64,000 bases of DNA. It comes from M3007 sp031373665. GTDB taxonomy: Bacteria; Bacteroidota; Bacteroidia; Chitinophagales; Saprospiraceae. Below are positions 57,194-64,000 of this stretch, in pieces (the first letter of the stretch is position 1; each line of letters opens with the position of its first letter). Below the pieces are notes generated by a model, which saw only the letters and a program-made list of their open reading frames with translations, did not search any database and had not been told where the DNA came from. The stretch spans positions 1-64,000 of the forward strand of contig JANMMZ010000031.1 in the NCBI GenBank assembly GCA_031373665.1, read 5' to 3'. A program made the position numbers and the translations under genes.

Positions 57194-57667
57194 ATGAAAT
57201 TCACAGTAAAATCTAGCCTTTTAGCCATCATGGTGCTTGTTGCATCAATGTTGAGCGCGCAAACAGAAACCACCACCCCAACCAAAAGCAAAGGCCGTTC
57301 AAAGCCTAAGACAGAGGTGAAAAATGAAAGCGAAGATGACAAGTTGTCAAAAGACCTCGACTTGAATACAGAACAAAAGGCGAAGTTTAAGCAGATCAAT
57401 AAAGAGCACAAGGACAAAATGAAGGCCGCTAAAGCCGATAAAAAAGCCGATTCTAAACAGATGCGTGCAGATCGCAAAGCAGCGCACATGGCAATATTGA
57501 CCGAAGAGCAAGCCCGCAAGTATGAAGAGCACGAGGCTAAGAAAGAGGCTAGAAGGGCTGCCAAAGAAAAATCTAAGGCTAGCAAGAAAGCATCAGGCGA
57601 GAAAGTCTCTAAAGACAGCAAAGCAAATAAAGCGGCTAAAGCACCTAAGTCTAAGAGCGATCAATAA
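57194..57667 (+). CDS. Secreted Lys/Ala-rich protein, Spy/DUF4890-like
   Basis: A 157-aa exported protein. A signal peptide ends near MLSAQ (residue about 23). The mature chain is very rich in Lys, Ala, Ser and Glu. Residues about 55-115 contain LNTEQKAKFKQINKEHKDKMKA and AILTEEQARKYEEHEAKK, which are LTxxQ-like motifs seen twice in Spy/CpxP and DUF4890 proteins, helical hairpins that bind unfolded proteins or metals in the periplasm. The C-terminal tail (about 115-157) is a low-complexity K/S/A stretch resembling histone-H1-like tails. It has its own terminator. A chaperone-like role is likely but unproven. Confidence 0.82.
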   Translation: MKFTVKSSLLAIMVLVASMLSAQTETTTPTKSKGRSKPKTEVKNESEDDKLSKDLDLNTEQKAKFKQINKEHKDKMKAAKADKKADSKQMRADRKAAHMAILTEEQARKYEEHEAKKEARRAAKEKSKASKKASGEKVSKDSKANKAAKAPKSKSDQ

Positions 57668-57695
57668 GCATTAGCAACGTTTTGGTTTTCATACA

Positions 57696-57736
57696 AAAAT
57701 GCTTGGTTTCAGTCAATGAACCAAGCATTTTTTTGT
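57696..57736 (+). terminator. Rho-independent terminator of the Lys-rich gene
   Basis: AAATGCTTGGTT and AACCAAGCATTT pair around a 10-nt loop, followed by a T run. It lies about 30 bp past the stop codon at 57667. Confidence 0.92.
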
Positions 57737-57793
57737 GATATACCCCTTGTGAGTAATAATGTTACCTCAATTCTGGCTTTGTGGATACTAGCC

Positions 57794-57822
57794 TTTCAAT
57801 TCCAAATAAAGTTGTACTTTTG
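57794..57822 (+). promoter_or_regulatory. Promoter of the 57842 lipoprotein gene and likely of rimM
   Basis: TTTCAA near 57794 and TACTTTTG (57815-57822) match Bacteroidota -33/-7 elements. The ATG at 57842 is 19 bp downstream. Confidence 0.5.
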
Positions 57823-57841
57823 CGGGTCAAATCTCTCTATT

Positions 57842-58648
57842 ATGGCATTTCATCCTGTACGTCCGCTTCGCATACCAGTATTGGCTTCACTGATCTTGGT
57901 GGTGATCATCGCTCTATTTGTTGCCTGTGGCGAACGCCAGACAGGAGTATTTGACAATCCTTCTGTGGAGCAATACGCTTATTTCCCATTATCTATTGGT
58001 AAGTACATCATCTGGCAGGTGGACAGTGTGGTCTATGATTTTGCGCCGGCTGGGGGTATTTCACGCGATTCCAGCACTACTTTTGTACAAGAGCGGATCA
58101 GTGATACCCTGCGTGACAATACCGGCCAATTGATATATGAGGTAGAGCGCTACGAACGAACCCACGTTGATTCGGCTTGGGTGCTGGCTACTGTAAATAC
58201 AGCAGGTCGCAACAATGCGCAAGCGTTTAAAACGGAGCAAAATTTCAAATTTTTGAAATTGATATTTCCACTGGATAAGCGAAGCGAATGGGATGGGCAT
58301 ATTTGGATTGACGAAGACCGCGAAATTGAAATAAATGGCGAGCGGATGCGGCCTTTTCTCAATTGGAGTTATGAGGTGGATTCTATTGATGTGCCGGCCT
58401 CGATCGGCGCGTTTCGGTTCGACTCTACGTTGGTAGTTACCGAAGCCGACGATACTAATATTATAGAAAAACGATTGGCTAGGGTGCGCTACGCTAAGCA
58501 TATTGGATTGGTGCAGCGAGAGCAATGGATCTTGGATTCGCAATATTGCAACCAATCACCTGCGCCGCCTGATTGCGAAACCAGGCCTTGGGAAATCAAA
58601 GCAGAAAGGGGCTACATCTTGCGCCAAACGATCATCGGATTTAATTAA
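57842..58648 (+). CDS. Lipoprotein upstream of rimM
   Basis: A 268-aa predicted lipoprotein. The start at 57842 follows a clear promoter and gives a hydrophobic N-terminus ending in a FVACG lipobox (Cys 29), whereas an upstream Met at 57716 would lie in the preceding terminator. The mature part opens with VEQYAYFPLSIGKYIIWQVDSVVYDF, a pattern frequent in Bacteroidota lipoproteins of about 250 aa, and has Cys residues near the C-terminus (QYCNQSPAPPDCETRPW). No family is firmly recognised. It lies 11 bp upstream of rimM in the same direction, so they are probably co-transcribed although a functional link is not obvious. Confidence 0.82.
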   Translation: MAFHPVRPLRIPVLASLILVVIIALFVACGERQTGVFDNPSVEQYAYFPLSIGKYIIWQVDSVVYDFAPAGGISRDSSTTFVQERISDTLRDNTGQLIYEVERYERTHVDSAWVLATVNTAGRNNAQAFKTEQNFKFLKLIFPLDKRSEWDGHIWIDEDREIEINGERMRPFLNWSYEVDSIDVPASIGAFRFDSTLVVTEADDTNIIEKRLARVRYAKHIGLVQREQWILDSQYCNQSPAPPDCETRPWEIKAERGYILRQTIIGFN

Positions 58649-58659
58649 GAAAACAAAAA

Positions 58660-59196
58660 ATGAGTAACGTAACGTATATAAACATAGGCTTCACTCAAAA
58701 GAGTCACGGCTTAGAAGGAGAACTGAAAGTAGTGGTGGAAGACCGTTATTTGGAGGATTTCATGAAAAATGAGCGTATTTTTGTAGAAGTGAAGGGCTCT
58801 AAAGTGCCTTATTTTATTGAAAATGTGCGCGGCAAAGGGGCCATGATTCTGAAACTAGAAGATGTGGAAGATAAAGACGCTGCCTTTGTGCTCCAATCAC
58901 GTAAGATATTTCTGCGGGAGCAGGATCTAATACCCGAAAAGGAGCGCGAATTTGAAGTAGAAGAAGAGGAGGGAATGAAGTACTTATTTCTCGTAGGGTT
59001 TACGATGGAAGACAAAACGGCTGGCCTGATTGGTGTGGTAACAGAGGTGGTAGAGATGCCCCAGCAAGAGATGGCCTTTATGAAATACAAGGGTAAAGAT
59101 GTCTTGATCCCCTTGAATGAGCAACTCATTGTAGAGGTGCAAAAGAAAGAAAAAAAATTGCTCGTTGATTTGCCCGAAGGGCTATTAGATATGTAA
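58660..59196 (+). CDS. rimM: Ribosome maturation factor RimM
   Basis: A 178-aa two-domain 30S maturation factor. The N-terminal beta-barrel (residues about 5-90) shows the family opening (INIGFTQKSHGLEGELKVVV, matching the I-G-x-x-x-x-x-H-G-L-x-G-E motif). The C-terminal PRC-barrel (about 100-175) has YLFLVGFTMEDKTAGLIGVVTEVVEMPQQEMAF, KDVLIPLNEQLI and the closing LLVDLPEGLLDM. It binds ribosomal protein S19 during 30S head assembly. In many genomes it sits between rpsP and trmD; here a lipoprotein gene precedes it and a NadM-like gene follows after 7 bp. Confidence 0.96.
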   Translation: MSNVTYINIGFTQKSHGLEGELKVVVEDRYLEDFMKNERIFVEVKGSKVPYFIENVRGKGAMILKLEDVEDKDAAFVLQSRKIFLREQDLIPEKEREFEVEEEEGMKYLFLVGFTMEDKTAGLIGVVTEVVEMPQQEMAFMKYKGKDVLIPLNEQLIVEVQKKEKKLLVDLPEGLLDM

Positions 59197-59203
59197 AAAT
59201 ATT

Positions 59204-60130
59204 ATGTCTATTAAAAAAAGTACAGGTATATTTATAGGCCGTTTTCAGGTTTTTGAACTCAATGAGGTACACATAGCATTGTTCAATCAAATTTTTGAAG
59301 CACACAGCAAGGTGGTGGTTTTTTTGGGTTCTAATCCGGCGCCCAGCGACCAAAATCCGCTTGATTGGATCTTTCGTTGGAAGATGCTGGAAGAGTATTT
59401 TGCCGAAAAAATGGAAGTCTATGAAATGCCTGATCTTTCAGATGACCGTATATGGAGTCAAGAGTTAGACCGCCGGATCTTGGAACTAAGACCCGAAGGC
59501 GAAGTGACGTTGTACGGCTCTGAAGAGAATTTTGTGGAGCGTTACTCCGGGCGATATAAAACAAGCGTCATGGAGGCGCAAGACGATGATTTTGAAGAAG
59601 ATATCATCACGGTGGATGGAGTCACCAGCCATCGCGATTTCAGGGCTGGAGTCATCTATGGCACCTTGAGGCGTTTCCCTACGGTGTATCCTACGGTAGA
59701 TATTGCCGTGTTTCGAAATGATTTTGCGGAAATACTATTGGCTAGAAAAACCAATGAAACCAAATATCGGTTGCCGGGAGGGTTTACTGATCCTACCGAT
59801 ATGAGTTATGAAGAGGCTGCTATCAGGGAATTGGGTGAAGAGTGCGGCGAAATAATGGTGGAAGACCTCATGTACATTGGCTCTGCACGGATCAACGATT
59901 GGCGATACCAAGATTCGATGGATACCATCATGACCCATATATTCGTCTGCGAATTTGTGGGCGGCGAACCCACTGCCAACGACGACATCGCCGAAGTGCG
60001 GTGGTTTGATGTCACCCGACTTACCGAAGATGTGTTCATACCAGAGCACCGGGTCTTATTCCAATACTTAGAAGAGTTCCTATCAGATAGTGATGATGAA
60101 GACGAATTGGACGAAGATGATATATTTTAA
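59204..60130 (+). CDS. NadM-like nucleotidyltransferase/Nudix fusion with degenerate N-domain
   Basis: A 308-aa protein laid out like the bifunctional NadM/Nudix enzymes of NAD metabolism. Residues about 8-160 resemble the nucleotidyltransferase domain (GIFIGRFQVF, KVVVFLGSNPAPSD, WRWKMLEE-like segment). But the catalytic HxGH that should follow GRFQ-x-F is replaced by E-L-N-E (residues 18-21), so adenylyl transfer is doubtful. Residues about 165-290 are a Nudix hydrolase domain: G193-F-T-D-P-T-D, then REL (208-210), EE (212-213) and G215, with one extra residue in the box relative to the consensus. The tail is acidic (DSDDEDELDEDDIF). The Nudix part probably still hydrolyses ADP-ribose-like or other nucleotide-X compounds. 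It follows rimM by 7 bp. Confidence 0.85.
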   Translation: MSIKKSTGIFIGRFQVFELNEVHIALFNQIFEAHSKVVVFLGSNPAPSDQNPLDWIFRWKMLEEYFAEKMEVYEMPDLSDDRIWSQELDRRILELRPEGEVTLYGSEENFVERYSGRYKTSVMEAQDDDFEEDIITVDGVTSHRDFRAGVIYGTLRRFPTVYPTVDIAVFRNDFAEILLARKTNETKYRLPGGFTDPTDMSYEEAAIRELGEECGEIMVEDLMYIGSARINDWRYQDSMDTIMTHIFVCEFVGGEPTANDDIAEVRWFDVTRLTEDVFIPEHRVLFQYLEEFLSDSDDEDELDEDDIF

Positions 60131-60132
60131 TG

Positions 60133-60170
60133 GTATTATTGCGATGGTCGAGCGATCATCGCAATAATAC
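60133..60170. terminator. Perfect 14-bp hairpin between convergent genes
   Basis: GTATTATTGCGATG (60133-60146) and CATCGCAATAATAC (60157-60170) are perfect inverted repeats with a 10-nt loop. It lies between the NadM-like and ychF stop codons and probably ends both transcripts, though no strong T run follows. Confidence 0.6.
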
Positions 60171-60186
60171 TTAGCAGATCAATGAA

Positions 60187-61293
60187 TTATACATTAAATC
60201 TAAAGTGCATAATATCGCCATCTGTTACTTCGTATTCTTTTCCTTCTACGGCCATTTTGCCGGCTTCCTTCACTCTCGCTTCAGAACCTAGGGTTACGTA
60301 GTCGTTGTATTTGATGACTTCTGCGCGGATGAATCCTTTCTCAAAATCTGAGTGAATCACTCCGGCTGCTTCTGGGCCTTTGGCACCATTGCGCACTGTC
60401 CAAGCGCGTACTTCTTTTTCGCCTACTGTAAAATAGGTGATGAGGTTAAGCAACTTGTAAGCAGAGCGGATCAGTTTGTTAACGCCCGGTTCAGAAAGTC
60501 CCATGCTCTCCAAGAAGTCCGTGCGATCTTCTTTTGATTCTAATTCCGCAATTTCTGCTTCGATACCAGCACAGATATAAATGACTTCCGCATTTTCGGC
60601 AGCCACTGCTTTTTTGAAGGCTTCTGTGTGGGCGTTACCAGTCAACACTGAACCTTCATCCAAATTACAAACGTACAATACTGGTTTGGCGGTCAGTAGG
60701 GCCAAATCGCGCAATACAAGGATGCGGCCATCTTCGTCCATATCGGCCAGCAACTCGCGCGAAGGGCGACCAGTCTCGATGTGCGCCTTCACCTTAGTCA
60801 ATACTTCTTGCGCTTTGATATCTTCTTTCGCACCAGTTCTTGCGCCGCGTGATACTTTATCTAAGCGTTTATCTACGGCTTCCAAGTCTTTGAGACCCAA
60901 TTCGAAATCAATGATTTCTTTGTCGCGAACAGGATTGACAGAGCCATCTACGTGTACCACATTGTCGTCGTCAAAACAACGCACTACGTGCACAATGGCA
61001 TCCACTTCGCGGATATTGGCTAGAAATTGATTGCCCAAACCTTCGCCTTTACTAGCACCTTTTATCAAGCCTGCTATGTCCACTATTTCGACCGTAGTCG
61101 GTAGCGTCCGCTGTGGTTGAGCGATTTCGGTCAACCGATCCAATCGTTCGTCGGGTACAGTAATCATGCCCACGTTGGGGTCTTTGGTTGCAAACGGGTA
61201 GTTGGCAGCCAATGCTTTACCATTGGTGAGTGCATTGAAAAGGGTAGATTTGCCTACGTTGGGTAGGCCTACGATGCCGCATTGAAGTGCCAT
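60187..61293 (-). CDS. ychF: Redox-regulated ATPase YchF (Obg-like)
   Basis: A 368-aa P-loop protein of the Obg/YchF family. G1 is GLPNVGKST (residues 8-16), G3 is DIAG, and the G4 position is NLDE instead of NKxD, the hallmark that makes YchF bind ATP rather than GTP. A coiled-coil insertion (about 125-200) and a C-terminal TGS domain (about 280-365, LITYFTVGEKEVRAWTVRNGAKGPEAAGVIHSDFEKGFIRAEVIKYND) complete the typical layout. It associates with ribosomes and takes part in translation and oxidative-stress responses. The gene is single, with a TAnnTTTG promoter about 75 bp upstream. Confidence 0.97.
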   Translation of the reverse strand: MALQCGIVGLPNVGKSTLFNALTNGKALAANYPFATKDPNVGMITVPDERLDRLTEIAQPQRTLPTTVEIVDIAGLIKGASKGEGLGNQFLANIREVDAIVHVVRCFDDDNVVHVDGSVNPVRDKEIIDFELGLKDLEAVDKRLDKVSRGARTGAKEDIKAQEVLTKVKAHIETGRPSRELLADMDEDGRILVLRDLALLTAKPVLYVCNLDEGSVLTGNAHTEAFKKAVAAENAEVIYICAGIEAEIAELESKEDRTDFLESMGLSEPGVNKLIRSAYKLLNLITYFTVGEKEVRAWTVRNGAKGPEAAGVIHSDFEKGFIRAEVIKYNDYVTLGSEARVKEAGKMAVEGKEYEVTDGDIMHFRFNV

Positions 61294-61367
61294 ATATTGT
61301 ACTGTATGTTGAGACCAAAAAAATCCAGATTTAAAAACAAAATTTGGAAACCTTGTTTTTAAGGGCG

Positions 61368-61375
61368 CAAATGTA
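61368..61375 (-). promoter_or_regulatory. -7 element of the ychF promoter
   Basis: Minus-strand TACATTTG followed by CGCCC fits the TAnnTTTG consensus. Transcription would start near 61360, giving a leader of about 65 nt before the ATG at 61293. Confidence 0.45.
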
Positions 61376-61428
61376 CGAATATATTCGGCAATTAGACTAA
61401 TGTATCCAATGATATTTTTTTGGATTAC

Positions 61429-62040
61429 TTAATTCAACTCCGTCAAGTTATAAGTATTGATGACCCGACGGATTTTATTGGCCCATTCAGGGTCGCGGGC
61501 ATAACCGGGTTCTTTTTTTTCAGGATTGGCTTTGAGACCCTCCAGGAAACAGCCATAATCCTCGACTGGACAAGCCAGTGCATCGAGATACCATTTGCGG
61601 CTACGTAGAAATTTTGAAAAGTCTTGTACGGCTTCCCGAGGCCCAGCATACTGTCTGAATGCAGTCATAGTACCTTCATGGTACATCATAAATACCTCCC
61701 CTTTCCACTCTTTGGTTGCTTTCATACCGAATGGATTGCTGGCATTTTTGTAGAGATAGCTGCTAAACCCAGCGGATTCTAAGATGGCTAAACCAATAAA
61801 AAAGGTTGCTGGAATCTTTTCTTTTTCCTCCATAATGAGGGCTTCCGATATGAATCGCTCCACCGTAGCCACGGGTGTATTAAAAGAATCAGCAATGACA
61901 CTTGCCACATCTTTGATAGCATCGCTCAATTCAATTGGAGCAACTGGTTTGCTGATAAGTACTCTGGTAGGCGCTTTTTGGCTAAAGCCAATTTGGAGGG
62001 TAAAGGCAGTGAAAACGAATAAAATAAAGTAACGAAACAT
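61429..62040 (-). CDS. Secreted N-acetylglucosaminidase domain protein (GH73-like)
   Basis: A 203-aa exported protein. A signal peptide covers about residues 1-20 (TLQIGFSQ). The mature part matches the mannosyl-glycoprotein endo-beta-N-acetylglucosaminidase-like (GH73) fold: helix with the catalytic-type Glu in AILESAGFSSYLY, the NPFGMKA segment, WKGEVFMMYHEGTM, FRQYAGPREAVQDFSKFLRSRKWY and the closing GYARDPEWANKIRRVINTYNL. Such enzymes cut the glycan strands of peptidoglycan during growth or separation. There is no LysM or SH3 binding domain, so it is a minimal enzyme. It starts 17 bp after the M1 peptidase gene in the same direction, so the two are likely co-transcribed. Confidence 0.93.
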   Translation of the reverse strand: MFRYFILFVFTAFTLQIGFSQKAPTRVLISKPVAPIELSDAIKDVASVIADSFNTPVATVERFISEALIMEEKEKIPATFFIGLAILESAGFSSYLYKNASNPFGMKATKEWKGEVFMMYHEGTMTAFRQYAGPREAVQDFSKFLRSRKWYLDALACPVEDYGCFLEGLKANPEKKEPGYARDPEWANKIRRVINTYNLTELN

Positions 62041-62057
62041 GGACTTGTGATAGAAAA

Positions 62058-64000
62058 TTAAAGTTTTATGACTTCTAAAACGGCAGTGGCTTTTTTACCT
62101 TGTACATATAACCAATGTTTGCCTACTGTGATCCCGTCTAGCGACAGTTCAGACGATAAAACAGAAGATAGTAACCACTCTTTAACCACTTGTCCGGCAG
62201 CATCAATCAACATTAATTTTTCGATGGGCTCTGCGGCTTCTACGTATAAGGTATTTTGTGCTGGATTGGGATATACTTTGGCTTTGAGTACTTGAGTTGG
62301 CTCTTTGGAGCGTACCGTTGAAATACCTTTGGCAATGGTGTATTCTCCCAACATAATGGGCGACATACGAAGTAAACCATAGCGGTCGGCACTAGAACTG
62401 AGCATGTTTCGAGTGTAAAATGGATACTCTTTCCAAGGATGTCCCGCACTTGGGCGATAAAGCAACCTGACGCTGTCTTCAGAAGGGCTTGTTTGGTCAA
62501 ATAATTCGGTATCCAATTGATCCAACTGACCGCGACCATCATACTGGATCAAGCCGATGGCTTCAAATCCATTAGGAAATTCGCCCTGTACTGACCACCA
62601 GCGGTTGGTCATTTTATAGTTATCAGGGTTGGCCAATCCCGTATTGTCGGGCATCGTCCAATGGTTTTCGACCCGCACAAATGCGGTGTCTGGCAGGGTA
62701 CTCACGCTCAGGGTAAGGGCTACATTGCCCAGCGATTGGGTTCCAAGGGTTGTAATATTCCGTTCAGCATCCATGCGTGCTGGCGTGGTCTTCGTATTGG
62801 TATTAAGGAATATATACTTGGGCGCAAAGGGGGCGACTAAGGTCACTTCGGTGTTTTCACCCGATACCATAGCCGTTGTATAGGCTTTTTGGCCAGTAGC
62901 ACCCACAAAGGTGAATTCCATTGGTACATCGTTGTGAAAATGAGGCGCGCCGCGCAATTTTTGCTTTACATATATTTTTCGGTGCAAGGGCGAAAGGGGA
63001 GAAGCCTTGATGGAATCAATAGTAAAATCGGCATAACCGCCCGAAAAAACCCAATCTTCAAAGAATGATTCTAGGTTCATGCCCGTGGCCGCAGTCAATT
63101 TGTCTCTAAAATCGGCACTGCTCCAATCATCGTAACTAGTGGCCTCCAAAGCAGATCTGATGCCTAATCGAAACAAGGAATCGCCCATGTATCCGCGTAA
63201 GTTGTGCGCCACTACTGCACCTTTATTGTAGGTGTGTGATCCATAGGTGATGTCGTGGGTAACGCCCGATACGGATCTGTATCCGCTTTCATTGACGTGT
63301 GAGGTGGAGAGCACGGTTCTGAAATTATCACGAACAGCCTTCAGATAAGGGTCTTTTCCTTCATTCCATTCTACAAACAAATGCTCTGAAAACACGGCCC
63401 AACCTTCATTCAGCCACATGTCTTCGGCGGTGCTACAAGTAGCCAAATCGCCCCACCAATGATGGCTAAATTCGTGCGCCCACAGTGATTCGGAGTTCAA
63501 GGTGCCGTCTATTGCCGATTTCATGATGGCAATTTGAGTGGCATGTTCCATGGCTCCCGAATTGAATGGTACTAGAGAATAACCTATTTTGGGCCATTTG
63601 TAAGGGCCAAACCAATGCTCGTAACAAGCAATGGCGGCTGGAAGCCGAATGAATGTATTTCTGACCTTATTGGTATCGTTTACTGCCGCTGCAATCTCTA
63701 CTTGAATGGGGCCTAACACACCGGGATAGGTTCTTTTGAAAGCGGTATAAGGGCCTATGGCAAAACACGCTAAGTAAGAGGGGATCGGTTCGGCCAGTTT
63801 CCAACGTCGGGTCACTTGTGTGCCATTTACAACCTCGCTATCAAGGTAGCCCGTACTCCAACCGGGTTCTGTACTATTGGAAAGGATAGCCAATTCCATG
63901 CCGCTGCGCTCTACAAAGTTGTCGAAACAAGGAAACCATACCCGTCCATAAGAGTGTGGATCGGCGGCGAAGCCTACACCTAAGTTATAGAAATAAGGCG
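62058..64000 (-). CDS. M1-family metallopeptidase with T9SS sorting domain (5' end outside window)
   Basis: The frame stays open to the window edge, so the N-terminus is missing; 646 residues are visible. The aminopeptidase-N-like domain shows the substrate motif SGAMEH, the zinc motif HEFSH (63462-63476) and the downstream ligand Glu in NEGWA, with SGGYAD later. Upstream of the first internal Met the frame encodes YGRVWFPCFDNFVERSG, a normal part of the M1 N-domain, so a start at 63899 is rejected. The C-terminal region is beta-rich and ends in a T9SS type A sorting domain (VYPNPAQNTLYVEA to VLEVIKL). It is a secreted peptidase that removes N-terminal residues from peptides outside the cell. 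The glucosaminidase gene follows 17 bp later. Confidence 0.94.
   Translation of the reverse strand, partial: PYFYNLGVGFAADPHSYGRVWFPCFDNFVERSGMELAILSNSTEPGWSTGYLDSEVVNGTQVTRRWKLAEPIPSYLACFAIGPYTAFKRTYPGVLGPIQVEIAAAVNDTNKVRNTFIRLPAAIACYEHWFGPYKWPKIGYSLVPFNSGAMEHATQIAIMKSAIDGTLNSESLWAHEFSHHWWGDLATCSTAEDMWLNEGWAVFSEHLFVEWNEGKDPYLKAVRDNFRTVLSTSHVNESGYRSVSGVTHDITYGSHTYNKGAVVAHNLRGYMGDSLFRLGIRSALEATSYDDWSSADFRDKLTAATGMNLESFFEDWVFSGGYADFTIDSIKASPLSPLHRKIYVKQKLRGAPHFHNDVPMEFTFVGATGQKAYTTAMVSGENTEVTLVAPFAPKYIFLNTNTKTTPARMDAERNITTLGTQSLGNVALTLSVSTLPDTAFVRVENHWTMPDNTGLANPDNYKMTNRWWSVQGEFPNGFEAIGLIQYDGRGQLDQLDTELFDQTSPSEDSVRLLYRPSAGHPWKEYPFYTRNMLSSSADRYGLLRMSPIMLGEYTIAKGISTVRSKEPTQVLKAKVYPNPAQNTLYVEAAEPIEKLMLIDAAGQVVKEWLLSSVLSSELSLDGITVGKHWLYVQGKKATAVLEVIKL

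Noticed and set aside
1..64000. CRISPR arrays, tRNA and rRNA genes
   Set aside because: I looked for regularly spaced repeats, tRNA T-loop signatures and rRNA-like blocks and found none; a tRNAscan or covariance search would be decisive.

Overview
The window comes from a member of the Bacteroidota, most likely a Saprospiria/Saprospiraceae-type organism. The evidence is nine secreted proteins with type IX secretion (T9SS) C-terminal sorting domains, PKD, HYR and SprB-like surface modules, a SusR-type hybrid two-component sensor, promoters of the TAnnTTTG class, weak Shine-Dalgarno sequences, and an iron-sulfur serine deaminase fused into one chain. I see no rRNA, tRNA, CRISPR array or intact transposase.

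Layout. 1-1.1 kb: the 3' end of a group II intron (domains V and VI), a cluster of REP-like hairpins and a large palindromic repeat. 1.1-4.5 kb: a T9SS protein and an overlapping DinB-like/AlkB pair. 4.5-8 kb: a BIME-like repeat, then a divergent locus of a four-repeat lipoprotein and an ECF sigma factor with a membrane/beta-barrel partner. Its promoter region carries inverted copies of TGCAACCCTT. 8-13 kb: T9SS beta-helix protein, DUF4382 lipoprotein, two linked lipoproteins and a gene remnant, with two oppositely oriented MITE-like repeats. 13-16 kb: serine deaminase and an EamA transporter. 16-21 kb: VPS10-like T9SS protein, then a secreted protein and a 47-aa membrane protein sharing a duplicated promoter/operator block. 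21-28 kb: UPF0158 protein, hybrid sensor/AraC regulator, adenylate cyclase, acetyltransferase fusion. 28-28.9 kb: a PIN-type toxin-antitoxin pair bracketed by 37-bp direct repeats.

28.9-46.9 kb is the most interesting part. It holds a 1772-aa secreted protein of unknown function, a T9SS protein/CHAT-protease operon, a three-gene run of surface proteins (PKD, HYR, lipase-like), and a second ECF sigma factor with a membrane TPR partner. Four copies of one motif (GTCACC-N13-RGGCTT) lie upstream of these three transcription units, each pointing at a start codon. This suggests one ECF sigma factor controls a CHAT-peptidase and cell-surface system.

47-64 kb: TrhA/hemolysin III, a metal-motif/SprB T9SS protein, a DEAD-box helicase, DUF1697, a stand-alone Pnkp-type RNA-repair phosphatase next to a glycine-rich PKD T9SS protein, a truncated acetyltransferase remnant, a Lys-rich secreted protein, a lipoprotein, RimM, a NadM-like/Nudix protein with a degenerate nucleotidyltransferase motif, YchF, a glucosaminidase, and an M1 peptidase cut by the window edge.
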